From Ailanthus altissimus (lineage: Eukaryota > Streptophyta > Magnoliopsida > Sapindales > Simaroubaceae), in contig OX327702.1 of the NCBI GenBank assembly GCA_946807835.1, positions 62,001-126,000 on the forward strand: 64,000 nt of DNA, in the 5' to 3' direction. The notes beneath the pieces are model-generated. The model ran no database searches. It had not been told where the DNA came from and was given only the letters and a program-made list of their open reading frames with translations. The position numbers and the translations under genes are program-made. This document shows positions 34,654 through 48,077 of the stretch, in pieces. Position 1 is the stretch's first letter; the number at the start of each line of letters is the position of its first letter.

Positions 34654-37526
34654 GTTGATCAAGAAGGCGAATGGGGAAGACGTGCCTGGAAAGAGAGACC
34701 TTTGTCTCGCTCAGTGGCTTACGCAACTCATTCTCCAGGCCCCCAGCTTTATGCAGTCATCAGTGACCTGGTTTTCCTATTTTCTCCATTTCTAAAAAAA
34801 AAAATTAAAAAATCTATGAAAAATCTTTATGCATTAGTATTTAATTATTATGTTTTTGGACGCCGATCTTTTAATTTAAACTAAGGATATCTTGAGGTAT
34901 ATGACCCTATTATCATAATATACAAATAAGTGGATATATAATAAACTTTCTCTTGTGCTTTTTAAGTTCAATTGTGAATCACAAGTTTGATATAATTCGG
35001 TTTAAATGGTTAATTTATAATGGGAAGAGCCTTCTCTTTACAAAGTGGTTCTTTTTCTTTCTGGCTTGGCTTGTTATACATAATTTTAAATTCTATTTAT
35101 GTATATGTTGTGTTGGGGGCACAAATTAACTAAAGTTGGTGGTCTAGGAATGAAGGGGAATCTCCATTTCCCTTTTCCCCCCAGTTGTGAAGCCATTGCC
35201 AAACATCATAAGTACATTGTTTTTAAGAAAGCACTACGCGCACACCAAAAGTCACAAGAATGGGGACTTTAACTTAAGGAAATGGGAAGGGCCCCAAATG
35301 TTTCCATTTTCCAAATTGTCAATGCCTTTAATTTATTTTTTCTTTTTCTACACAAACCCTCGTCAATAACTATAACAATTAATTAAGGAGAGAAATTTCC
35401 AAGAACTCATTGTAAGACTATTTCATGGAAATTAATGACAAGGAGACGGATGGTAGCTGTATCAGTATACATATGCTTCTCGGAACTTGGGGCCTGTGAC
35501 CCGTAATTTGTCGTGATACTGAAAACTTCATCAGTCAACCTTGTTCCAAAGGAAAATGAATTCAAAGCCAGCGGCCATAGGGATTGAAAATGAAGACCTA
35601 GCCCTAATATCATGTGGGTTTTAGTTGGAAACAGATCCAATGCGTAATTTAATTTTGTTGTTGTGTAGCTCCCTGTCGTGATTCAAAAATTTCATTTCAA
35701 TTGATTCTGCATATAATTAAAGCATAACAGCAGAAATGTTCGATCCTGCTACAGGAATTTCGTGAATAAAAACAATGAAGATAGAGATTGGGATGACAGA
35801 TAGTCAATCCAAAGTATCAAACCGCGGATTATCTCCACATTAAGAATTACAAAAACGAGTATTAGTGCGTGTAAAATATTGATTTTGTGGTTAATTAATT
35901 GTGCAACTTGATTTAGTGCACATTGGGTTTGAGTCACCCAGCACTAACTTATAACTAACTAGTTGAATGTGGGTGGGATCATTTTCTTCATGAAATAAAA
36001 TAAATCGCTCGCCCTCTTCAGCTTTAGGTATTTGTCTGTACGTACTTAGCATCGGACAAACAAACTTACATGAGAAACTAAAAGACCCACCCCTTAATTT
36101 AATAAGGAAACTCACATCCCATAAATGAGAAGCAGAGGTGGTATTATTGCTCAGAATCCACATTGCATGTGTAACCCAAAAACTCTTTTTAAGTATATTG
36201 AAGAAATGGTTAATGGTTTATTAGAATTAGGGCCATTACAAGATTTTGGGTATTTTGACTTAGGTATTATAATAGTGCTATATTTATATAATTAGAATAT
36301 AAATATTATATTTTAATTGATGTGTCATTAATTAATGACTATAACTTATCATATAATTAAATATATTAAATGTAACAAATTTTTTATCCTGTAAATATAA
36401 TATTACTGTTAAATCATAATAACATAAGTTATTTTTACATCATACTTTACCTCTTTTCCTTATTTGATTGAGGTGATTACAGATGTAAAAGATATTTATA
36501 ACCAACTGAGCTATGCCTAAGAGATAGAGTATAATATTATACTACTCCAAAGGCCAAATCATAGTATCATAAGATAAGAGATTATAACCTTGAGATGAGA
36601 TGAATATAATTATATTCTTAACAGTAAAGAAGAGAGTACGTATGTAAGTGGACTAACATCATTGTTAGGTTGAGTGTGAACGTTGTATTCTGATACTCTA
36701 TTAATTAAAGAAATGCAGAAGGAAAAAGGAAAATCAATTTGTTTAATAAGCTGATTACTTATATACACTATACAGAATGTGGACCGCAATGGTATTAAGG
36801 AATGTGAAATCTCCTGTAGTTTAGTGACATGCGAGGGTAGACGGTGGGAATAATAATGGGAGTATTTTATTAATATGTCTCGAGCATATGAGAACTTTGA
36901 CCTTTTCTTATACCAAATTAAATTAGTAAAAGTGTCAGCAGCCTAATTCCATATTCGTGGCTTTCACTTTCATTTTCCCTTTTTCTCCTTTTCGCCATCT
37001 TGATTTTTATTTCATCTGTTCTTGGTGGGAGCAAAAGACTCAATTTAGGGTTTGAGAAATGAAATGGATATGGGTCTGAGTGATATCCAAATAAGCAGCG
37101 TGCTGCAATAGTTTTAACTTCAATCTCGCTCTACTGTACTATCCACATTTGACATTTGTACATGTATCACCCTTGTTATTAATTTTTTTTCATTAATACA
37201 CGGTGCTTGGTGCATTATGATCTCATCTCATGGCCATGGATTTGGATAAGTAAAAAACAAAAGCCATAAAGCTATAACTAAGATGTAGATGATGTTCCGA
37301 TGCTAGTGCGCTATGCACGTACGTACCTTTTTTCTTTTCAGATTGAAAGACAAATGGTTGATAACAAATCTAGTTTCTAGAGAATAAATTACATGATAAG
37401 TTTCTATGGATCATTCATATAAAAAGCTTAAATAATTAAATAAAGGCTTAATATTAATATTAGAGATAAATCTTAATATATTTTGTAGTGTGAAACATAG
37501 ATTTTAAGATTGAAGGCTCAACATTA
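34654..37526. other. Gene-poor AT-rich spacer
   Basis: Only short chance frames without recognisable domains are seen. No repeat boundaries were identified. Confidence 0.5.
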
Positions 37527-37530
37527 ATTG

Positions 37531-38144
37531 TGTGAAGAATGGTGATTACAAATTCATTTTGAAGATGGTTTTGAAATAATCAATGAGAAGAAGACATGTA
37601 GAGAAAAAGAGGAGATGCTTAGAGCAAAGAAACTCGGATAAAATGGTACCTCGAGGCCATAATGAGATGAAGACAAGCTGCAGTACCACAAGACTTGGGG
37701 TGGTGCCATAGCGCCAAGCAAGGGATGCCAAGTCTCTACCTGGCCAAGCCGCGAAGCCAAGGAAATGGAGCTGCAACGCCGACCCCTGGGAAAAGTGGCA
37801 CTGCAGCGTCAATAAGTTTTGAGTCGTGGCGCCAATACGAGTTTAGTTATTTAGCCTCTTCAAATTATTTCTTCTATTTGAGTTATTATCCTTATACAAC
37901 TCGACTTAAAATTTATTGAGGATGTGATGAGCACTATATAGATCTTATTTTGGACTTGAGAAATAGATCACAATATCACAACAACAAATCATAATTGAGA
38001 GGGCAATTCTTTGTAATTTCCTTGGGTCTTAAGAGAGAGAGAGTTTTTTGTGAACTTTTGTGGTCTCTATCAAACCATTCTTTGTGAGTACTTATTGATT
38101 CATTAATAAGAAGTATTAATTTTGATCCGTCAAGCACGTAAGCA
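37531..38144. mobile_element. Possible solo LTR, unclassified
   Basis: This 614-bp block starts TGTGAAGAATGG, ends CACGTAAGCA and is flanked by ATTG on both sides (37527-37530 and 38145-38148). It is less AT-rich than its surroundings and has no long conserved frame. A 4-bp repeat in AT-rich DNA can arise by chance, so this is only a candidate. Confidence 0.35.
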
Positions 38145-38148
38145 ATTG

Positions 38149-40900
38149 TCGAACCAATTAAATACTTATGTTTTTTTTTTCTACCATTTCTTATTTTTAT
38201 TACTTTTTATTATTTGTTGCATTATTATACTTATGTGTGAAGTGTTTTCGTCAATAAATTTAAACTTAGTATTAAGTACAAACCATCTCACGTGAAATAT
38301 GAATTTTTAAAGATTAAGACTTAATATTAATATTGTGAACAAATCTTGACAAGAATCTTAACAAATTCTTTCATTTGCCGTGAAACGTGAATTCTTAAAA
38401 ATTAAAATTAAAATAAATCATAAAAAATAATTAAAAACGTGGAGTTTAAATTTAGAACATTAACTTTTATGTCATATTAGTTAATTACCCAATTTAAAAG
38501 TTTAACGTATTAGATGATATTTCGATATTAGGATTAATAACAATTCTTAACACATGAGAATGTTCATCCTACTCCCAGTTGTCTTTTCAAAGCTTTTGCG
38601 TAAAACCTTTGTTGACAAACGTCCAACATGTAGAGTTAATGGTGAATAATTAAATCATTATTCTTTTTTTCCTTGTAGCTGATTGAGCGGTGACAAAGTA
38701 ATCACATGCACACACCAATCTGTAATATAAGGATAAGATGATTGAAAGGGCCACGGCAATTGAATAAGAAATTAAGAATAGATGTTAGATTGTGTAAATT
38801 GACAATTGAATATCAAGTGAGGCGAGGCTAAAGGAGAACCAAACAATATTTGATTTCATTCTCTTCCAGGTGGGTTTTATCAAGTACGTATAGAGTCTCT
38901 TTCCTGGTTTTTGTCCTCTTCAGAAAAAAAGTTTCTCTATTTAGATCATGATCCATTCCTTTGGCTATGGGAACTTGTTCTGCTTTTGCCCTTTTAAGCC
39001 CGGAGTCAATCAGGAAAAGCTGGTATAAATACTTAGAGATGTACACTATTATACAAATTTACATTTCAATTGATGTAATATTTGATATATTCACTGTTAA
39101 TTAATATTATAATAATTACTATACTAATAATAAATAATAAATATAACAACAACTTAATTAAATAATAGTCATCAATTAACTGATCACATATTAATTAAAA
39201 TATAATTTTATATCACAATTGACATTTTTAATATATTCTTATTGTGGCAAGAAAAATTTAGTTAATTCTCTGAATTTTTTACTTTCTTTAAAATTTAGCC
39301 ACGATTTTGTAGTCATATACATAATCTAGTACTAACAACACTTAATTTCTGGACTAATGTACAAATTTGAATACTTCCCTTATAATAATAATAATGTAGA
39401 AAAAAAAAATCTTGGCTGCTATTTTGTTTGTGGATAACAAATAGAATATGTTAATTAAATTATTTTTCTCTAAAATTTTAGATTAAACTCAATTATTCAC
39501 AAGACTCAATGCAACCTATAAACTCTAAGTTTAAACTTCTTAATAACCTTTTGTTCGAGGCTCACAAGGCTCATAATACATTTACTCTAACCCACCATTA
39601 CGGGAAAGCTTAATAGCGAACAAGAGAATACTCTTATGATTTATTTATGGTTCTTGACTTTAAAGTCCTCGACATCAACAAACATCCTCAAGTAAATAGT
39701 ATTAGCTGAGTTGATCACATAAATCCTTCAAGAAATCAATTATGTAAGCCCTTCAAGAGGCCAATTACTTAATACTCGTATGGCCTAAAAGAGATATGCA
39801 TGACCAAAGACCCACCATCATCCTCTAGAATTTTAAATTTTCAAGATTTTTAATACAAATTCAATCCCCACAATTATGGAATCAATCTTATCCCTGAAAA
39901 ATTTCGAGTCTCAAAATTTTTGATACAAATTCTACTCTTATAATCTTATAATGAATTCAAATTAAAAAAGTAAATTATGTCTTAATTCTAATGAGATTCT
40001 ACGATAAATACTTGTAAAAATGAGACTAAATGGCTTAAAATGAGATTCTTTTGGAGACTATTGAACCCTTGAACTTTAACTTCTTCCCTTCACCGAATCA
40101 ACAATTCCCTCAAATCCACCCACTAAGAAAAATACAACCTAGATGACGCATTTGTGCATAAACCCTTAAAATCTCATTTCAATTATTTTCTTGCCTTTTT
40201 GGTTTTTTTCATAAGACCCTTTGTTGATTTAAGTATCGAAAAGCCAGGCCGGAGTTTTGTGGTTATAGGAAACTTACAGTCCAGCATGCATCTATAGTGG
40301 TCGTATTAGCCCAACATCGGTCTACCCCACTAGAAGACCCGCGGTTGTTCTCGGAGCGAAACAAAATCAACTCATTAGCCCAAAAGTTCCCAAATTCTGG
40401 GGTCAGCATAAACTATGTATGTAACCTGATTCTCTTTTCCTAATTTCCTTATACCCTTCAGAGTAAGGCATAAGCCGGGCAACTGACGTGTTGAAAAAAT
40501 TCAGTTGATTCACCTGTATCGTATTGCTAGGTGATGAACTCAAAAGCGGGCAACTGATGAGCTTTTCTATCTAAAAAAAGGTTTCTTAGGAGATAATATT
40601 ATCAAGAGCCACCATAAAAATAGAATAAAAAATGTGGTAATTGAAACCGATGCTTTTCATTGACTTAACCATGGTTGGTACATTATTATTGATGATATAT
40701 CATGTACATACTTGGTATATATTGTCACAACTCACAAGAAGCTGTGTCTTTGATCATGTGTGCGTAGAATATATATAATTTATAAGACGTACAGAATATG
40801 TATGGATAAACTGAGCTTATTAGGAATGCAAATTAGTCAATAAATTATAATTGTACAGTGGTGGAAGAGATTTTGAACAAATGGGAAAAAGAGTACTTTT
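38149..40900. other. Gene-poor AT-rich spacer
   Basis: No gene was recognised. Around 39060-39240 there is a possible short inverted-repeat element (CAATTGATGTAA near the left, ATCACAATTG near the right), not firm enough to call. The 3' UTR of the gene ending at 40901 should lie at the right end. Confidence 0.45.
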
Positions 40901-41239
40901 TCAGGGAGCACAGGAAGTACAGTTGCATGTTTTGGGTACGAATGCACAAACCCCAAAAGGCTTGTTAGGAAGCTGGCAGTCAATCCCAAAGCAGCAAGGC
41001 ATGGTGATGCAGGTGGTGTTGTTGTTGGCCGCACAGCACTTGCACAGTAAGCACAGCTCATATGGTGCAAGCTGCCTTCTTCTTACGCTTGGCTTGTTAT
41101 CTTCAATCACCCTGTACTCAGTTGCTCCAACTGGCTGTAGTTCTACTTCCCCCGCTGATGATGGCACCACCTCTTCAACTGCATATATGTATATATATAT
41201 GAAATGGATGATCAACAAAACCAGCGACAATAGTTTCAT
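40901..41239 (-). CDS. Small secreted cysteine-rich protein (DUF7866-like)
   Basis: A single exon encodes 112 residues from the ATG at 41239. An ATG 13 codons upstream is in frame, but the start at MKLLSLVLLIIHF gives a clean N-terminal hydrophobic signal sequence. A linker with a dibasic or tribasic RRR at about residues 59-61 precedes a compact C-terminal domain with twelve cysteines, including CLLCKCC, PCCFGIDC, FGVC and TCNCTSC. The arrangement resembles an uncharacterised plant family of small Cys-rich proteins, which I know as DUF7866. The even cysteine number suits six disulfide bonds in the apoplast. Function is unknown; a signalling or defence role would be a guess. Confidence 0.8.
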   Translation of the reverse strand: MKLLSLVLLIIHFIYIYIYAVEEVVPSSAGEVELQPVGATEYRVIEDNKPSVRRRQLAPYELCLLCKCCAANNNTTCITMPCCFGIDCQLPNKPFGVCAFVPKTCNCTSCAP

Positions 41240-42271
41240 CGTGCACAGACAAGAGCAGAGACTAGAGAGCATGCACACGGTTAGAGAAGAAAAAGAAAGT
41301 AGAGGTGGACGATTATGTGTGGTCGAGAGAGCTGAGGCCTGAGGAGAAAAGAGATTTATTCTTTTAAAGGAACTCCCACTCCAAGTGGGTCAATCTAGAT
41401 ATTTTTTTAACTCGAAATACCACAATTATTATCGCGTATAGTGTTACATTTTGGGTAGCCAAAAGCCAATTATAGAGGCTAAACAGTAAGCAGCACAGCT
41501 TGGAGCCAATTATTATTGTTTAGAAAAGGCAAAATACATTCCCAACTTTTTCATTTGTAATATCATATCATATCACAATACTTACGCAGTTCGTGTGACC
41601 CATCTTGGCGAGAAATACATTTCATTCGTTTATCTCACTTTCACGTTTCAGATTCCCGTGTTAAATTTTTGCCACTTTAATGAATCCCATTATGCACGAA
41701 TAAGCATCGAAAGCCACAAACAAGAGTAACAAGCAAGGCTGAAGAAATCATTCCTTAATCTGTAGTAATTAGTGGCAGTGCCAAATCAAATCGAAATCTA
41801 TAAGATTATACCATATTCCTCCGGTCTAAACTTTTATCTAACATTGTCTAAGCCATCTATATCAGAATTAACAACTTTATCTAACACATCAGCACACCAT
41901 TCCAATATTTCTTTTGGGGACTAGATCGTTGCATCAGCCCCAAATAAACTTATTATCCCCTCAACAATAAATAGTGAAAGTAGTAGCTGTATGGTTAGTA
42001 ACAAAAAATATCAAATCTACAAACCCGCAATTATAATAGTATGCAGAACAGTGTTTCGACTGCAAATTTACTGTGTGAACACAATTAGAAAATTGATACA
42101 AGCACCGTGTTAGACAACAATAATTAACGGTGGCTTGGGGTCAACGTGATAATGTGTACACTAACTACAAAGCAAATGCACCCACCATTTCACAAGAAAG
42201 TTTTGTCATTCTGAAATCGGTTGGAGATGTAGTCACACACCCAATAATTATACATACTTAGGTGACATTTC
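41240..42271. other. Spacer between the Cys-rich gene and the PBL8-like kinase
   Basis: It contains the promoter of the Cys-rich gene (CTTTAAAAGAATAAA on the minus strand near 41356-41370) and the 3' flank of the kinase. No other feature seen. Confidence 0.5.
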
Positions 42272-45200
42272 TCATCTAACCCTGCATGCTGCAAGGCCAC
42301 CCGGTGAGCAATTTGGATTAGGAGATCGACAACTAGCACCAGGACCAGCATTGTTGCCAAACCTTGGACGCGTTCGGTAACTTGGGATTCCTCCCATTGC
42401 AAAAGCATTAGTAGCAGCAGCAGCTAGATTTGAAGTCAAGACTTCACTAGCACCATCTTTAGTAGATTGTAGAGGTTCCAAAGTTTCAACTACATCGCTC
42501 ATTAAAGGCCTTGCTTTAGGATTCTGGCTTAGACAATAGTATGCCAAGCTACAGGCTTTTTGAGCTGCCCTCACAGAGTACTGGTTTTCCAGTCTAGGGT
42601 CAATTATTTGCAGCATTTTTTTCTTGTCATTCAGTTTTGGCCGAGCCCAATCCACCAAACTTTGCTGCTTGCTTGGTCTCGTCTTGTCAACAGATTTCTT
42701 TCCTGTCAATAGCTCCAGAAGAACAACTCCAAAGCTGTATACATCACTCCTGGCAGTCAGGTGGCCTGCTCAATTCATACAATCTCAGTAGTGCACTCCC
42801 ATAATTGCACAGATACTCACACAGAAATTAGACTTTTCCAAGTGCAGAAACATTAAACAATGGATATGTTGCAACAAAGACAAATTGCTTTTCCATTTAC
42901 TGACACAATTTGAAAGGGAAAACACATATCATAAAAGATGTGAATTGGAATTTTTAGTCAGCAAAGTGGACATGTGGCCAGCAATTGGTTGCTTACCAAT
43001 GCACCAAATTCATAGAATGTCTAAGTTACTGGTCATGACTATCAACGAAAAAAGAATCTGGTGGGGAAGGACTTGGGAATTGCAATTACTCCAAAATTTT
43101 CACTCTGCCGGGTTCCTAGAGAATTTTGTACGATTTAAGTACTATTTAGAGCTTCAGAATGCACTTTCTATTCTTCCCATGTTTCTCTTTGCCAATATAA
43201 CTAACAATTAGAAATATATGCCATCTTTGTACCTTGGTGCTGCCAGGCATGAACTAAAATATGTTGATCACCTTATACTAAACCTTTGACATTTTTTAGT
43301 GTATTTCCTTTCCTTCCAAGTTTTCAAAGCCCAAAACAAGAAAGAAACAAATACTTGAAATCCACTTTTAACGGCATGAGCATACTAACCTCCATTTTGC
43401 TAATTCATCAAATTACCAGGTAATAAGAGGCCTAACTTAATCAAATTGTTTGCTCATTCTAAAATATGGAAATAAATGAATTATGCAGAGCACAAGGCAA
43501 AATTTCTGTCAACCTCACCATGTCCTGTATGATCTAACACCCATTTTGCAAATGTGTGATGATATATAACATGTACCCATCACACAACACAAGTCAATAT
43601 CACCTCGCTAGCATGCAGCTCTTATAAATTAATGTGATCAAATGACATCATTTTTTTCTTTTATATAGAACACGAATACGAAAGAATTCTCAGTTGGTCA
43701 AGTTTTGAATCTAAACCTTTCCATTTTTGTTTTCCAACAAATTTAAGATAATGTGATAATTTTTATCATTTCTAAGATATAGAAAGGGCATACCAGTCAT
43801 TACATATTCAGGGGCAGCATAACCATAGGTACCCATTACTCGAGTTGACACATGGGTCTCATCTCCTTGTGGTCCAGCTTTTGCAAGACCAAAATCAGAA
43901 AGCTTGGCTGTATAATCCTGAAGATCCCAAAGCAACTAACATTGGTTAATAAGAACAGATAATATACTAGATTACCATAAGAAAAGTTTCTTACACAAAG
44001 GGGTTTACGAAGTTCCACTCACCGAATCCAATAATATATTAGAGGTTTTGAAGTCCCGATATATAACTGGCCTTTCAGCATTGTGAAGGAAAGCAAGCCC
44101 CTTGGCAGCGCCAAGAGCAATCATCATTCTCGTAGCCCATGATAGTGGAACACTCGCCTCTAAATGCCCCAGAAAGACCATATCAACTTGAGTTGAAAAA
44201 CACAATAACGCAAACTATGTAGAAATTTACCAGTGGTAATAGCACTAAAGTTAATTGCCATAGTTTTGTTAACAACATTGCCCTCGGTAAACTGTTAAAA
44301 TAGTAAAAGAGGATAATGCTTCACCTAAAGATTTTTGCCCATCAGCATGCAGTATGTATTATTGAAATGACAGAGCAAACTATTTGAAATGATATCCCAC
44401 AAGACAAGAGCACAACTGTCACCCCCATTTGAAGAATGACGCATTCAAGTAAAATATCTCTCAACTTATTTAACAGGACAACAGGCACAGGTAGTAAAAA
44501 GATTTTTCCATGACACTAAACCTGTCTTGAATTGCCAATATGCTAGTCTTTCATTAGCTGGGCACTGCCATTTTTTTTCCTTGACTTAATCTATTCATTT
44601 CTATCACAAGAAAACGATGGTAAGGCCTAAAATCTTTACAATCTACAGGAGTACAAACTTTATATAGGATTCCTTAAGCTGATAGAATCATTCTTCTGTG
44701 ATGCCTGAAGGATCTCCAATTTATAGTAAAAGCCTTGATTGGGATATTAGATGTAAGTCAAGTTGCGTAGAAATCATTCTATATCTATATATGAACCACT
44801 TATAACTTCGGATTGTTGTGGTCACAATCTTAGCAGTTTATGGAGGCATACTATATTTAATTGCCCATTTGAAGAACGGAAACAGAAATATTTCTAAAAT
44901 ATATGAAATAGAAGGTCTAAAAGCAATAGAAGGTAATTAAAAGGTAAATAAGAGGTGGAAAGGACAAATGCATACTTCGAAACAGGTGATTCTCAAGGCT
45001 TCCTCTGAACATGAACTCGTAGACAAGTAACCTGTGATCGTCCTCGCAACAATACCCGATCAATTTAACTAGATTTGGATGCCTAAGTTGACCCAGGAAG
45101 TTGACCTCCGTCTAAATGGACCATGATCAGAGTTAATAACCAAACTGAAGAAGACACAACAAAATCACAGAAATAGAAAGAAAGAGACATACAAGCCATT

Positions 45201-45762
45201 CACGATGGCCCTGAAGGCCCTCCTTATTGAGAACCTTGACAGCAACAGGGAGAGATTTGAGGCCAACTCTCACATTTTCATCAATATAACCTTTGTAGAC
45301 GGTTCCAAAACCACCCTCGCCCAGAATATAATCGGAGCGAAAGCTTTTAGTGATAGTTTCGAGTTCATATAAAGTGAAGGCAATTACATGAGTATAAAGC
45401 CCAGCATTCTTTCTGAAGTCTTCTAAGTTTCGCGGAGTTGAAGGATCGCTCAGATCTGATATGGAACGAATATGCTTCTTCTCGGTTTTAACCGGCAAAG
45501 AAGATAACATATGCAGCTGTTGAACTGTAACAAAAACAAAAATTAATTTTTTTAAAAAACAATTAACCCTAAAATTTCAATTTCAAAAGAATTAAGTAAA
45601 ATCAACCCATCAGAAGAGCCACATTGAAAAGAATATTCGAGAAATGAAGCTGGTAAGGAGATTAAAAAGAGCAGATCTGGGAAAATTATTTTTTTTTTTA
45701 AAAAAAAAACCTTGAGCAGTGGAGACAACAGCAGATTCCTCTCTAGTGCCACAGTTGCCCAT
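42272..45762 (-). CDS. PBL8: Receptor-like cytoplasmic kinase, RLCK-VII, PBL8-like
   Basis: Six exons join in phase into 424 codons plus stop: 45762-45711, 45524-45193, 45111-44976, 44159-44023, 43917-43794, 42765-42272. The start MGNCGTRE carries Gly2 for N-myristoylation and Cys4 for palmitoylation, so plasma-membrane attachment is expected. The kinase domain has the glycine loop GEGGFG (86-91), Lys114, YRDFKTSN with Asp209, and DFG at 227-229; YRDFK in place of HRDLK is normal for this subfamily. The C-terminal tail ends [15 protein letters not shown] kinases relay signals from surface immune receptors; the specific role of PBL8 is poorly defined. The orthology to Arabidopsis PBL8 is by recognition of the diagnostic N- and C-termini. 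It is divergently arranged with the L17 gene across 1.5 kb. Confidence 0.95.
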
Positions 45763-47287
45763 CTTGGTGATGAAGGTGAATCTTGTTCTTGTTCGGTAGC
45801 TTTAGTGATTGATGTTGTTGCAGTGGTGCTAAAGTGGCTGTTGCTCTACACCAGATGGCGCTGAGTTTCATTCTTCGCACTCGCGGCCTTCCCTTGCCTT
45901 TGCCTTGGCCTTGGCCTTGGCCTTACCTCTTTTTTCCCTTAAAAATTTTCCCTCACTGTACTAAGATTTTTAAATAGTAAAAAAAAAAATTAGAAACTAC
46001 ATATACATTGTACTACTTACTGGTAGCCATAGCAGTAGTACTGAACAAAAAAACAAAAGACAGAAAAAGAAAGCAAATTCCAGAGCTCTCCCTTTTTTGC
46101 CTTCACAGTCCCACTTTCACTGGAGAAGACGAGCTTTATAACAAGTAAACCACTAAGCAGTAACCTGTAAATCTCCACTCTCCCTTTCGCTTTTTAGTTA
46201 AATGGCGTAGGGCCATTTTTTTTTTTTAAATTTTTTTTTTTTTCATGTATTTGAGATAATTTTGAAAAAGGAAGTCAGCAATTTACTTATTAATTATTAA
46301 AAATATAGTAGCAGAACCTGTATTAGATTATTAATCACAACTCACCAAACTATCATATTCCAATTATTAAATCTTTCTTACGTTATTTCCAATAATGATT
46401 TCCTGCTTTATATTTAATTTCAATATACGTTTTAGTACCCCCAACAAAAAGAAATTTTCCAAGTTGCAACTACTCCCGCAAAATCGAGTAGAACTTCGTT
46501 GTACTGATTTAAGCCAACGCTGTAAATTAATAATTTGACAAATTTATAAAACAATATATTGTAAAAAAAAATTCTTGCAATTTTATATAAGGCTTAATTA
46601 TTATATAAATTGATATATAATTAAAATTATATAATATATTTAAGAAATTTATGTAAAATATATATCTAATATTACTTTTTTCTTTATAAAATTGATACTG
46701 ACTTATTTAATTTCTAACTTTTCATAATATATAAAGAAATTATAATATGACATTCTTGTATTTCAATAAAAAGATTATTTAATGTCATTATCGTTGGTGC
46801 TTTTTTATGCGAGACTGACGTTATAGAAAAACTATTATTTTCAAAAAGTAAAATATATAAATCTACTATATATTTGTAATTAAGAAAAATATTCAAATTA
46901 ATTCACTTAATTACAATATTATATATAATATTTTTTTTAAAGTAAAAATTATTTTCCAAAATTAATAATTTATTAATTAATATATTTTTTAAATTCCAAC
47001 CGTATTAATTTGATCGAGGTTTTATTATAATTTAGTATATTCTAAAAAATAAAAAAAAATCATAATCCTCCAAATAATTTACTAATCAAAAATAAAGAAA
47101 AAAAAAAACGTTTGGGCCTACGATACAAAGGACGGGACATACTGCCAGTGCCCAGAGCAACTGCAAAATTGCATTACTTGGGCGCGTATGTCGGTCCACA
47201 CCCAGTAACCATTCCCAATTCTCTCATCCATCCAATTCCAATCTCCGTTATTTATTCAGTAGCATTGCAGCAGCTGAAGCAGTGTCA
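45763..47287. other. Divergent intergenic region between PBL8-like and plastid L17 genes
   Basis: It holds both promoters. A short tandem CCTTGG array (45890-45926) lies about 130-165 bp upstream of the kinase ATG. The middle (46500-47080) is very AT-rich with no gene. Confidence 0.55.
47113..47119 (+). promoter_or_regulatory. Site II-like promoter element (TGGGCCT) of the L17 gene
   Basis: TGGGCCT lies 170 bp before the L17 ATG and a related TGGGCG follows at 47179-47184. Such TGGGCY motifs are common in promoters of plant ribosomal protein and other growth-linked genes. Function here is inferred from position. Confidence 0.45.
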
Positions 47288-48077
47288 ATGGCAATGGCAG
47301 TGGCATTGACAACAGCGGCAGCAGCAGCAAATTGTAATAATAGATGGAGTATGCAATCTCTCAGTTCAGCTCTCCCTTCACTTAACCCCGTTACTCGTTC
47401 ATCTATTCGATTTTCCTCTTCGTCTCACCACGGCCACGGTCTCGGTCTCAGCCGTTCCGATAACTCCCTGGTCATCTCATCTTATACGGGTCTCGTCTCT
47501 TACAACCCTCTTCTCTCCCTAGGCATCTTCGGTGAGTCTCTCACTTCCAATATTTCATTTGAATTTATGGAAAGAATGTCAGTTTGGTGAATGATTAGAA
47601 CAACTGTTGACACAAATTTCCCACCATTAAGTATGTATAGTCTATCAAGTGATTTTAATTGTTGCAGATAGCACCAGTTTTGAAAATGGTTTCACCATTG
47701 TGGATAATGGCGGTCGAATTTCTGCCATGAGACATGGCAGGCGAGTTCCGAAGCTCAACAGGCCCCCCGACCAACGACGGGCGCTTCTGCGTGGCCTCAC
47801 CACTCAGCTTCTTAAACATGGTCGGATCAAAACCACTAGAGCTAGGGCCAGCGCCATGAGGAAGTATGTTGACAAGATGATTACTCTAGCTAAGGATGGT
47901 TCTCTTCATAAGAGGAGGCAGGCCCTTGGGTTCATTTACGAGAAGCAGATAGTACATGCTTTGTTTGCTGAGGTTCCGGAGAGGTATGGTGAGCGAAATG
48001 GTGGATATACTAGAATTATCAGAACACTTCCTAGGCGAGGAGATAATGCACCCATGGCTTACATTGAACTTGTCTAG
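47288..48077 (+). CDS. RPL17: 50S ribosomal protein L17, chloroplastic
   Basis: Two exons, 47288-47531 and 47668-48077, give 217 residues. The N-terminal half is rich in Ala, Ser and Thr with few acidic residues, as in a chloroplast transit peptide. From Met102 the protein is a full bacterial-type L17 (about 116 residues) with [34 protein letters not shown] and [24 protein letters not shown]. The protein is part of the large subunit of the plastid ribosome. Translation can begin at 47288 or at the in-frame ATG at 47294. A bacterial-type L17 could in principle be mitochondrial, but the transit-peptide composition and extended N-terminus favour the plastid. Confidence 0.95.

Noticed and set aside
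37546..37919. Several overlapping frames on both strands
   Set aside because: They fall inside a candidate LTR and have no conserved motif; the locally higher GC explains them.
40851..41342. 163-codon open frame on the plus strand
   Set aside because: It is the antisense shadow of the Cys-rich secreted protein and lacks any domain pattern.
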